A DNA stretch of 10,972 bases, taken from Desulfurococcaceae archaeon UBA285. GTDB taxonomy: Archaea > Thermoproteota > Thermoprotei_A > Sulfolobales > Desulfurococcaceae. Under the pieces are notes generated by a model that saw only the letters and a program-made list of their open reading frames with translations, was not told where the DNA came from and did not search any database. The translations under genes and the position numbers were made by a program. Shown one piece after another: positions 1 through 5,901 of the stretch; position 1 is the stretch's first letter; each line of letters opens with the position of its first letter. The stretch is taken from assembly GCA_002495025.1 (NCBI GenBank), contig DADP01000033.1, positions 735 to 11,706 of the forward strand, given 5' to 3'.

Positions 1-613
1 CTTGTGGTAGACATAGTCCGGTTAGATTTACTGGTACTATCACTCTTCCATATTCATCTGGTGTTTTAGATGTCGGAATTGAGTGTGTACCAATATAGAT
101 TTTTTGAACAACAGTGTTTTGTTGTAATCCATAAATGGTTACGGTAATATTGTTTTGTGGTGGTGTTACTGTTGGATATACTTCTACTAATGGTAGTATC
201 GATAGTTGTTTTGATTCAGGTGTTGGGGATGGGCCAACATATAGATTTACTGTTAATATACCGTCAAAGGATATTAATTCTCTTAGTTCTTTTGGTACTA
301 CTAGTGTTACATTTACATATCCTGATTGATATGGTGTAACTGTTTTCTGGTCGTATACTATGCTATCATTATAGCTGTTTACTAGTTTAACAGTGAATGG
401 TTGAGGGAATGGTACATATACTTCCACCATTATAGTATCGCCTGGATATACTCCAGGATAGGTTAAGCCTGCTACATTTATGGGGCCATGTATATTGACT
501 ATTACTGGTTGTAGCTGTGCTGTTACTAGTGGTATTTCTAGTACTAGTGGTGCTATTATGGGTAATATTATTGCGAATAGGGCTATTGTGGATATTATAG
601 ACTTATAGTTCAT
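1..613 (-). CDS. Secreted or surface-anchored protein, 3' part outside window
   Basis: This is an N-terminal fragment of 204 residues; the reading frame is open to the window edge. The first 32 residues form an export signal: a short polar start (MNYKS), then a long hydrophobic stretch, with a plausible cleavage after V-T-A (residues 30-32) before QLQP. What follows is rich in Val, Thr, Pro, Tyr and Asn with alternating hydrophobic residues, as in beta-sandwich surface proteins. There are four N-glycosylation sequons (N82, N101, N155, N196). The family is not recognised; an S-layer-associated protein, an adhesin or a substrate-binding surface protein are all possible. The ATG is preceded by GGGTGAG (621-627, 7-nt spacing), which supports this start. 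The gene is divergent from the 782 gene and shares with it a region carrying a palindrome array. Start and export are fairly sure; function is unknown. Confidence 0.82.
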   Translation of the reverse strand, partial: MNYKSIISTIALFAIILPIIAPLVLEIPLVTAQLQPVIVNIHGPINVAGLTYPGVYPGDTIMVEVYVPFPQPFTVKLVNSYNDSIVYDQKTVTPYQSGYVNVTLVVPKELRELISFDGILTVNLYVGPSPTPESKQLSILPLVEVYPTVTPPQNNITVTIYGLQQNTVVQKIYIGTHSIPTSKTPDEYGRVIVPVNLTGLCLPQ

Positions 614-620
614 GTATAGA

Positions 621-627
621 CTCACCC
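621..627 (-). promoter_or_regulatory. Ribosome binding site of the secreted protein gene
   Basis: On the minus strand this reads GGGTGAG, a good match to the archaeal anti-Shine-Dalgarno complement GGAGGTGATC. It lies 7 nt before the ATG at 613 and fixes that start. Confidence 0.6.
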
Positions 628-654
628 GTGTTTTACAATAACGGTTTAGATATG

Positions 655-662
655 TTTTAAAG
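655..662 (-). promoter_or_regulatory. Candidate TATA box for the leftward secreted protein gene
   Basis: The minus strand reads CTTTAAAA. A start of transcription about 25-27 nt downstream would fall near 631 and give a leader of roughly 18 nt that still contains the ribosome site at 621-627, which is normal spacing for an archaeal promoter. A second candidate, TTTATAG on the minus strand at 670-676, abuts the palindrome array and would start near 645. The sequence alone does not decide between them. Confidence 0.4.
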
Positions 663-677
663 ATTGTGTCTATAAAT

Positions 678-708
678 GTGTATACACGGTGTATACATGT
701 GTATACAC
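678..708. promoter_or_regulatory. Operator-like array of three phased 10-bp palindromes
   Basis: Copies of GTGTATACAC start at 678, 689 and 699. The first and third are perfect self-complementary palindromes; the middle one is GTGTATACAT, one mismatch at the last base. Start-to-start distances are 11 and 10 bp, about one helical turn, so all three face the same side of the DNA. The array sits in the divergent region between the secreted protein gene (start 613) and the RHH gene pair (start 782), 15 bp from the leftward TATA candidate and 26 bp from the rightward one. Short tandem subsites at one-turn spacing are typical of cooperative RHH repressors (established for MetJ and related proteins). 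That the neighbouring RHH proteins bind here is inference. Confidence 0.65.
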
Positions 709-734
709 TTTTTACATTAAACACTGGAATCACG

Positions 735-740
735 TTTATA
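735..740 (+). promoter_or_regulatory. Candidate TATA box for the RHH gene pair
   Basis: TTTATA within an AT-rich stretch. A transcript starting about 25 nt downstream would begin near 763, giving a leader of about 18 nt that contains the GGAG ribosome site (775-778) before the ATG at 782. Confidence 0.4.
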
Positions 741-781
741 TTGTAATAACACTATGTTTTTATTAGTGTAGGTTGGAGTAG

Positions 782-1369
782 ATGTCGCGTAGTCAACCAC
801 GTAGATTTGTACCGTTACCAGAATCGCTTATAGATGAAGCAATGAGGGTTTCTGAGAGAGTTGGTATGCCGTATCTTGTCTTAATAGAGAAGATTTTAGA
901 GTCGAATTTGAAGATTATGAAGTATAAGCCAAGTATACTTAGAGCACTTGTTTTCGCGGATGTTATTGATGACTTGAGACGTATTGGCTCTATTATTCTA
1001 CCATGGAAAACAACGAGAATTATAATTGATAAAATGAGTGATGATGAATTCAATACTCTACTAGAGGAAATGGGTAGGACTTGTATATGGTTTGGAGAGT
1101 TAATGAGAGTTAAACATGGTTCTTCGCCCAGTTTCTTCGAGGCGGCATTATCTGCTTTTATTTCAAGTGCGCTCATAGACACTATCCAGGAGGGAGATGG
1201 ATCATATAGATTTGTTATTTCATTCATGGAGCAGTCGCCGAGAATACTGAAACTAGCCGAGCAAATAGCTGTAAACCTGGCCAAGGGCTTCCACTTAAAT
1301 ATCCTAGAAGTTAAAACAGGAGATAATACTGTCTCTATAAGGGTGACTGGTTTCTTTGAGAAAGAATAG
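782..1369 (+). CDS. Putative RHH DNA-binding protein, first of a tandem pair
   Basis: A 195-residue soluble protein of unrecognised family. The N-terminus fits a ribbon-helix-helix fold: a short strand (R8-F-V-P11), helix A (about 13-27, ending ERVGM) and helix B (about 30-43). RHH proteins bind DNA as dimers through the paired strands. Residues 50-195 form an alpha/beta domain with no catalytic motif I can see and a single cysteine (C101). By eye, this part aligns with the downstream neighbour: RRIGSIILP (67-74) with its SRLGFSILPP, then a D-E-rich helix, and near the C-terminus an L-A-x-G-x-x-L-x-(I/V) pattern. The ATG is preceded by GGTTGGAG. Its stop lies 14 nt inside the next gene, so the two are translationally linked and may form a heteromer. 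It faces a palindrome array, suggesting autoregulation (inference). RHH assignment is moderate; target and ligand are unknown. Confidence 0.75.
   Translation: MSRSQPRRFVPLPESLIDEAMRVSERVGMPYLVLIEKILESNLKIMKYKPSILRALVFADVIDDLRRIGSIILPWKTTRIIIDKMSDDEFNTLLEEMGRTCIWFGELMRVKHGSSPSFFEAALSAFISSALIDTIQEGDGSYRFVISFMEQSPRILKLAEQIAVNLAKGFHLNILEVKTGDNTVSIRVTGFFEKE
1341..1346 (+). promoter_or_regulatory. Ribosome binding site deciding a TTG start
   Basis: GGGTGA lies inside the end of the upstream gene, 9 nt before the TTG at 1356. It supports that non-ATG start, which the RHH strand immediately following also requires. Confidence 0.5.
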
Positions 1370-1877
1370 AAAAACAATTGGTGTAGACGCTGAATACGTA
1401 GAGTTATTAAAACAAATAGCTAGAAATAGAGGAATGAGCATAGCGTCTTACCTCAGAGAACTAGTAGAAAACGCTGTCAAACTAGAAGATATGGGCTACT
1501 ATGCACCAAGAGCACTACTAGAAAAACAAATAGAAATCCTTCTTTCAAGACTAGGGTTTTCAATTCTACCACCAGATATACTCAATGCTAAAACAGACGA
1601 AGAAGTAGTTGAGAGAGGAGTAGTTATTGGAAAAACAATTAGAGAACTAGGGTTTAGCCCCGTGGAAACAATAGAGTTTATTGGATTAAGTAATCAATTA
1701 ATAGTCTCGCAGGGAGAAAACATTATTCTACTACCTCAATACGATCCCGTGAAAAAGAAACTAGCATTGTTATTAAAGGGTATTGCTAGAGGTTCTGGAC
1801 TAACAGTTATTGAGTCTGGTGAAACAACTATTATACTCCAGACTAGTAGGTCTCTAGCTATATATGAACGCCGCTAG
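1356..1877 (+). CDS. RHH-domain protein, second of a tandem pair
   Basis: A 173-residue protein starting with TTG. The N-terminus is a clear RHH/CopG-like fold: strand KTIGVD (6-11), helix A (about 12-25) and helix B starting at S28-I-A-S-Y-L (to about 42). A linker leads to a C-terminal alpha/beta domain (about 48-170) without cysteines, membrane segments or recognised motifs. The C-terminal domain resembles that of the preceding protein (SRLGFSILPP at 64-73; a GxxxGKTIREL-type helix near 89-98; LALLLKGIARG near 136-146), which points to gene duplication and divergence. It overlaps the previous gene by 14 nt and ends 48 nt before sufC, which appears to have its own TATA box. A transcription factor is likely. 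Control of its own operon, the divergent surface protein or sufCB are all open possibilities; none is shown by the sequence. Confidence 0.78.
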   Translation: MRKNRKTIGVDAEYVELLKQIARNRGMSIASYLRELVENAVKLEDMGYYAPRALLEKQIEILLSRLGFSILPPDILNAKTDEEVVERGVVIGKTIRELGFSPVETIEFIGLSNQLIVSQGENIILLPQYDPVKKKLALLLKGIARGSGLTVIESGETTIILQTSRSLAIYERR

Positions 1878-1892
1878 TGTTTTACGTGGTAA

Positions 1893-1900
1893 CATATATT
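1893..1900 (+). promoter_or_regulatory. Candidate TATA box for sufCB
   Basis: CATATATT lies in the 48-nt gap after the RHH pair. A start about 25 nt downstream falls at roughly 1921-1926, just at the TTG start of sufC. The sufC message would then be leaderless (TTG 1926) or have a leader of about a dozen nt (ATG 1938). Confidence 0.45.
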
Positions 1901-1925
1901 AGTCTCTAGACCTATAACACTGTTA

Positions 1926-2666
1926 TTGAGTGATACAATGCCCCTGCTCGAACTAGTAGACCTTAGAGTATGCGTTGAAGACAAAGAAGTAATTAAAGGA
2001 GTTTCATTGAAAATAGAGCCGGGCGAAGTACACGTTATAATGGGGCCCAATGGAAGTGGAAAATCAACACTACTATCAGCAATCATGGGGTTGAAGAAAA
2101 CAAGGATTTGTGGTGGCTCAATAATATTCAATGGTGTAGATATAACCAATATGCCAAGTTATGAAAGAGCAAAACTCGGAATAGCACTAGCCCACCAAAA
2201 CCCACCTGAAATCAAAGGTGTTAAACTCATAGATGTAGCAAACGCCATGGCCAAGAAATACGGGTGTAGCGACTGTACACTACTAGCAAAAACACTACTA
2301 GTAAACTCGTTTCTACATAGAAGCCTATTTGTTGGATTTAGCGGCGGCGAGAAAAAGAGAACAGAGCTATTTCTATTAATGCTCCAAAACCCCAAACTAG
2401 CACTACTCGACGAACCAGACAGCGGCGTAGATGTTGAGAGTATTGAAATACTAGCGAGAACTATGGAGACACTACGCAGTAGAGGAACTAGTTTAATACT
2501 GGTTACACATACAGGCGCGATCACCGAGAAACTGAGTAAAATCGACAAAGTACACATATTAATGAATGGTCAAATAGCTTATAGTGGATCACCCGATGTA
2601 GTACTACCTGTAGTCTTCAAGTTTGGTTTTAGAAAAGGATTGGAGGTACTTATGGGTGGTATGTAG
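1926..2666 (+). CDS. sufC: SufC, Fe-S cluster assembly ATPase
   Basis: Cytosolic ABC-type ATPase that drives conformational change in the SufB scaffold during Fe-S cluster assembly; it is not a transporter. All ABC motifs are intact (numbered from TTG 1926): Walker A GPNGSGKST (40-48), Q-loop Q91 in HQNPPEIKG, signature FSGGE (138-142), Walker B with D162-E163, D-loop SGVD (166-169), H-loop H195. The DEPDSGVD and AHQNPPEI segments are typical of SufC rather than of transporter subunits. The length of 246 aa is normal. C114 and C117 form a CxxC in the helical subdomain, of unknown meaning. The start could also be ATG 1938, which has GAGTGAT close upstream; the first four residues are therefore uncertain. 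The stop overlaps the sufB GTG by one base, and no sufS, sufE or sufU gene is nearby. Confidence 0.95.
   Translation: MSDTMPLLELVDLRVCVEDKEVIKGVSLKIEPGEVHVIMGPNGSGKSTLLSAIMGLKKTRICGGSIIFNGVDITNMPSYERAKLGIALAHQNPPEIKGVKLIDVANAMAKKYGCSDCTLLAKTLLVNSFLHRSLFVGFSGGEKKRTELFLLMLQNPKLALLDEPDSGVDVESIEILARTMETLRSRGTSLILVTHTGAITEKLSKIDKVHILMNGQIAYSGSPDVVLPVVFKFGFRKGLEVLMGGM
2654..2659 (+). promoter_or_regulatory. Ribosome binding site of sufB
   Basis: GGGTGG lies in the last codons of sufC, 6 nt before the GTG start at 2666. Together with the one-base TAGTG junction it indicates translational coupling of sufC and sufB. Confidence 0.5.
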
Positions 2667-3871
2667 TGTATGATTCTCAACTAGTATTTAAAGCCCTCGA
2701 GAAGCCGGCACCCTACGGTCCAGATCTTGATTTGTCAAAATATAAAATCGAAGAACCCGGCGTGGAAGAGACACGGGAAGTAGACCCATCGCTCTTAAAA
2801 GCTACTAGTAGAGTTGGATTAGATGCTAGTAGTCTTGCATATGCACAGAGAAACGAGCAAGCACTAGCTACTGCAATGGCTAAACTCCTAGAGAAATACG
2901 GTGTTATTGTTCTACCAACTAAGGAAGCATTGTTGAGAAAACCATTTGCAAGAGAATTATCTTGGAAGCTAGTAGATCCAACTAAAGACAAGTATACTGC
3001 GTTTGCATATCTCTACGGGGGCGAAGTAGGCTACTTTATATATGTCCCACCAGGCGTTAAAGTCCCTGTTCCAATATATACTTGTCTCTCAATTACAAGC
3101 AATAATGTTGTTCAAACAGCACACAACATTGTATATGTAGATGAGGGTGCAGAAGCACACCTTGTAACAGGCTGTGCAATACCACATGGTGTAAAAGACG
3201 GTGTACACATTGGTATATCAGAATTCTATATCGCTAAAAACGCCAAGCTGACATTTACAATGCTACACGCATGGGCAGAGGGACTACATGTAAGACCCCG
3301 CACAGTGGTAAAAGTCGAAGAGGGAGGCGAATACATAAACTACTATGTAACCTATAGTCCAGTAGCATCAATACAAACATATCCAGTAGTCTACCTCGGT
3401 AGAAACGCCAGGGCCTATCTAGCATCTATTATAGCGTCGAGTAATAAGGGCATATATGACATTGGATCCAAAGCAGTACTAGAGCAACCAGGTGCCGGTG
3501 TAGAAAACGTATCACGTGTAGTAGCTAGAGATGAATCAGAATCATATGCGAGAGCTGAAATAGAAGCCTTGGAGTCAGATACAAAAGGCCATATTGAGTG
3601 TCTCGGACTACTACTATCTCCAAAAGCCGTGATTTCATCGATACCAATAATAACCTCAAGAAAGCAGGGAGCACTACTCAGCCACGAAGCAGCAATTGGA
3701 TTAATAGCAGACGAGGAAATAGACTACTTAATGAGCCGTGGATTCACCGAGGAAGAGGCAAAAGCAGTACTGGTAAGAGGCTTTATGAGTATTGATGCAC
3801 CACTACCTCCATCAATCAAGAAACAAGTGGACTATATACTAGACATGGTTGCAAAATACGCTGTGGGATAA
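2666..3871 (+). CDS. sufB: SufB/SufD-family Fe-S scaffold (archaeal type)
   Basis: Scaffold partner of SufC, expected to form a SufB2C2 complex that assembles and hands on Fe-S clusters. The 401-aa protein has a helical N-terminal region (about 1-115), a beta-helix core (about 116-315) and the family's C-terminal hallmark: SHEAAIG (339-345), then IDYLMSRGFTEEEA and VRGFMS (to 375). Cysteines are C140, C170 and C312. By eye, C312 aligns with the first Cys of the E. coli SufB C-terminal pair, while the position of the functional E. coli C405 is alanine (about A321). This is consistent with the short archaeal SufB-like group but not proven here. With no SufD beside it, this protein probably forms a homodimer. 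The GTG start overlaps the sufC stop. A clear partner for the Fe-S-rich complex encoded to the right, though in a separate transcript. Confidence 0.92.
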   Translation: MYDSQLVFKALEKPAPYGPDLDLSKYKIEEPGVEETREVDPSLLKATSRVGLDASSLAYAQRNEQALATAMAKLLEKYGVIVLPTKEALLRKPFARELSWKLVDPTKDKYTAFAYLYGGEVGYFIYVPPGVKVPVPIYTCLSITSNNVVQTAHNIVYVDEGAEAHLVTGCAIPHGVKDGVHIGISEFYIAKNAKLTFTMLHAWAEGLHVRPRTVVKVEEGGEYINYYVTYSPVASIQTYPVVYLGRNARAYLASIIASSNKGIYDIGSKAVLEQPGAGVENVSRVVARDESESYARAEIEALESDTKGHIECLGLLLSPKAVISSIPIITSRKQGALLSHEAAIGLIADEEIDYLMSRGFTEEEAKAVLVRGFMSIDAPLPPSIKKQVDYILDMVAKYAVG

Positions 3872-3893
3872 CCAATCTCACCTTTATTTACAG

Positions 3894-3900
3894 TTATATA
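3894..3900 (+). promoter_or_regulatory. Candidate TATA box for the glycosyltransferase gene
   Basis: TTATATA in the 66-nt gap after sufB. A start about 25 nt downstream, near 3923, would leave a leader of about 14 nt carrying GGTG (3928-3931) before the TTG at 3938. The gap has only weak T-rich runs after sufB, so read-through from sufB is also possible. Confidence 0.45.
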
Positions 3901-3937
3901 CACTCATCTTTTCCTATTATTTAGATAGGTGTTTTTA

Positions 3938-4921
3938 TTGAGTGAGAAGAAGTTGTTGTTAATTGCCGGTTATGGTGGACACGCTGGATACACGTATTCA
4001 ATTGCATGGTATCTCAACAAATTGGGATTCAATAACAATACAATACTAGTAGCTAGAGGATACGAGTTTCTAGCTGGAAAATTCGAGAACTTCGGAGAAG
4101 TAGAATACCTCTTCCTGCCACGCAAGCCAGGAGAACCATTATACAAGGGGTTACACAGATGGATAAACGCGTTTATTCAATCAACACGTAGCGTATTGAA
4201 AAGTAAACCCAGAGCAGTCTTTGCAAGCGGATCTAACTTCTCTATTCCGCCATCCCTAGTGTCTAAAATATTATTAAAAACACCTGTTTACACACTTGAA
4301 ACAATTGAGCGTTTTACAACGAAATCTAGAGCGGTAGATATACTGGTAAAAACAGGTGCAAAAGTCTTCCTCCACTGGGAAGAACAATTAGAGTTGTTTC
4401 CACGTGGAATAGTCTCCGGCCCTGTATACGAGCCAAGAATATATGAACCAAGAAACCAGGGCTATATCCTCGTTACAACAGGTACTCTTGGATACAAAGA
4501 GTTATTTGATACCATATCACAATTAGGCCTGGAAAACATAGTATTGCAAACTGGTGATGTAGACCCTGAACCCTACAAGAAAAAACACCCGTCTTGGACT
4601 GTATTCCAGTATACTAGTGACATACACAAGTGGATTGCCGGCGCAGACATCGTTATAGCACATCAAGGTGGTGCAACAACCTCTACTGCTAGATTTGCAT
4701 ATGGAAAACCAGTTATAATCGTATACAATCCAAGAGTTTCACTAGGTGCGTCTAAAAAAGACGTTGAAATCTACGCCGAGAAAATAAAAGCAGTATTTCT
4801 CGATAAACCAGACCCCAGACTACTCCGTAGAGCTATTGATGAAGTAGAAAAAACAAGTTTAAACTATGAAAACGGAGCGTTATTTATTGCCAAAAAACTA
4901 CTTGAACACTTAGAAAAATAG
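3938..4921 (+). CDS. agl24: Alg14-Alg13-type fused glycosyltransferase (Agl24-like)
   Basis: GT-B glycosyltransferase of 327 aa that should act on the cytosolic membrane face. It probably adds GlcNAc to a dolichol-linked GlcNAc, as Alg13/Alg14 do in eukaryotes and Agl24 does in Sulfolobus acidocaldarius. The N-terminal half is Alg14-like: a GYGGHAG loop with GGH (13-15), ASGSNFSIPP (96-105), E121 in TLETIERF, and HWEEQLELFP (146-155). The C-terminal half is Alg13-like: ILVTTGTLGYKELFD (177-191), IVLQTG (201-206), then IVIAHQGGATTS (238-249) as the nucleotide-sugar loop, and GKPVIIVY. There is no membrane helix, so association is probably peripheral. TTG 3938 is preferred over GTG 3929 because that GTG is part of the GGTG ribosome site, 6 nt before the TTG. 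The halves are in the same order as in MurG, but the motifs fit Alg14/Alg13 better. The donor sugar is inferred. Confidence 0.85.
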   Translation: MSEKKLLLIAGYGGHAGYTYSIAWYLNKLGFNNNTILVARGYEFLAGKFENFGEVEYLFLPRKPGEPLYKGLHRWINAFIQSTRSVLKSKPRAVFASGSNFSIPPSLVSKILLKTPVYTLETIERFTTKSRAVDILVKTGAKVFLHWEEQLELFPRGIVSGPVYEPRIYEPRNQGYILVTTGTLGYKELFDTISQLGLENIVLQTGDVDPEPYKKKHPSWTVFQYTSDIHKWIAGADIVIAHQGGATTSTARFAYGKPVIIVYNPRVSLGASKKDVEIYAEKIKAVFLDKPDPRLLRRAIDEVEKTSLNYENGALFIAKKLLEHLEK

Positions 4922-4931
4922 TGGGATTTTT
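4914..4931. terminator. Overlapping T-run terminators between convergent genes
   Basis: The plus strand has five T at 4927-4931, just after the glycosyltransferase stop and overlapping the opposing stop codon. The minus strand has five T at 4914-4918, inside the last codons of the glycosyltransferase gene and 12 nt past the NuoH-like stop. T-rich runs without hairpins are the usual archaeal terminator. With only 8 bp between the two coding regions, each signal serves one direction. Confidence 0.4.
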
Positions 4932-5898
4932 AGACTAGTGCTAAGAGAAGGCCAAGTAAAGCTGGTGGATACCCGTATTTCAATAGAAATACTACTACTT
5001 GTTCTGGTTTATACCTTGGCATTACATTATCGATTATTGTAAGCACTGTAAACACTAATAGTGTCTTTAAATACACTACTATTGTTGAGAGAAGCCAGTT
5101 TGATGGTTCAACAGGCCATGTACAACCAAGGAAGAGACACGCATAGAGCATTGGAAATACTATTCTCTCGGCAAACTTCAAGAAGAATCCAAGTGCTAGT
5201 CTCGACCCTCCCACCTCTGTAAACACACCCCAGTATATCTCCGACTCTGCTTCTGGTGTGTCAAATGGTTTAACCATTAAAACAGCTAGTAATGCTATAA
5301 AGCCGGCAATAGCAGAGAGCAGCATTGCTATAAAGCTCGTTAATCCACTACTCCATATTTTCGGTGACAATATACTTGTAAGGTATATACTGTACTCTCC
5401 ACCGAGACGGGCACCAATAATTAATGGTGTAATAACTGTAATGGCAAATAATGGCTCAGCTACTACTAATTGTGCTAGAAACCTCGCTACGCCTATACTT
5501 GTATAGGGGTTTGGATGAGCTGCCGCTAGATATGCTATTGCAAATGGAGCTATCAACATAAAGTATAGTATGGCGAGTGAATCATATCTCGCATATAGTG
5601 GTTTATAGGCTACTGGAAGAGCTAGTTGAACCAGTATCAAGAAGCCTATAGCTAGGCTAATAACGATTACCGGGCTCACGTTGAGAGAATACTTGTTTAC
5701 CATGTCTCTTTTAGCTACGAGCTTCAATAGATCTGCTAGTGGGTGGAGGAAGCCAGCTGGACCGGCATGTATTGGCCCTCTTCTATACTGGATTCTCGCT
5801 GACAGTTTTCTCGCATACCACTGTGTAAAAATAATGAATACTATTGTAAATAAGAGGCCTGGATATAGTAGAGCCTGTACAATCAAATCAAGTATCAT
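4930..5898 (-). CDS. nuoH: NuoH-like membrane subunit (MbxM/MbhM type)
   Basis: Multi-spanning protein (322 aa, about eight hydrophobic segments) that anchors the peripheral electron-transfer arm to the ion-pumping module. The two NuoH-family cytoplasmic loops are clear. One is RRGPIHAGPAGFLHPLADLL and two following residues (39-60), matching the complex I pattern RRGPNxVGxxGLLQPxADxxKL; the other is PFDTPEAESE (211-220) followed by IYWGVFTEVGG. The acidic loop is kept, as expected for coupling. In quinone-less complexes the same subunit is called MbhM or MbxM; context favours that over a quinone oxidoreductase. It is the last gene of the operon, 3 nt after its upstream neighbour, with GGGGTGG ahead of the ATG. 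It converges with the glycosyltransferase gene. Confidence 0.9.
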   Translation of the reverse strand: MILDLIVQALLYPGLLFTIVFIIFTQWYARKLSARIQYRRGPIHAGPAGFLHPLADLLKLVAKRDMVNKYSLNVSPVIVISLAIGFLILVQLALPVAYKPLYARYDSLAILYFMLIAPFAIAYLAAAHPNPYTSIGVARFLAQLVVAEPLFAITVITPLIIGARLGGEYSIYLTSILSPKIWSSGLTSFIAMLLSAIAGFIALLAVLMVKPFDTPEAESEIYWGVFTEVGGSRLALGFFLKFAERIVFPMLYACLFLGCTWPVEPSNWLLSTIVVYLKTLLVFTVLTIIDNVMPRYKPEQVVVFLLKYGYPPALLGLLLALV

Positions 5899-5901
5899 AT
5901 T

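Noticed and set aside
135..339. Two small rightward open frames of 60-64 codons
   Set aside because: They lie wholly opposite the secreted protein gene, overlap each other in different frames, have no ribosome site, and read as low-complexity complements of it.
678..708. Repeat array as a mini-CRISPR or replication iterons
   Set aside because: Units are only 10 bp with 0-1 bp between them, with no spacers, no cas genes and no Orc/Cdc6 or replication gene nearby; an operator is the simpler reading.
633..746. Inverted pair TTACAATA (633-640) and TATTGTAA (739-746) roughly flanking the palindrome array
   Set aside because: Eight bases in AT-rich DNA can match by chance, its centre (about 689.5) is off the array centre (693), and the two arms are placed differently relative to the two predicted promoters.
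1035..1047. TGATGA motif resembling a C box of a C/D guide RNA
   Set aside because: It is inside coding sequence and I could find no D, D' or C' box at suitable spacing.
793..1377. Leftward 194-codon open frame opposite the first RHH gene
   Set aside because: The plus-strand gene has an RHH-like start, a ribosome site and a coupled overlap with the next gene. The minus frame has none of these, and its Ser/Ile-rich composition is typical of an antisense frame.
2265..2276. CxxC (C114/C117) in SufC as a zinc or redox site
   Set aside because: Only a single pair in the variable helical subdomain with no second pair; recorded in the SufC entry but not enough for a claim.
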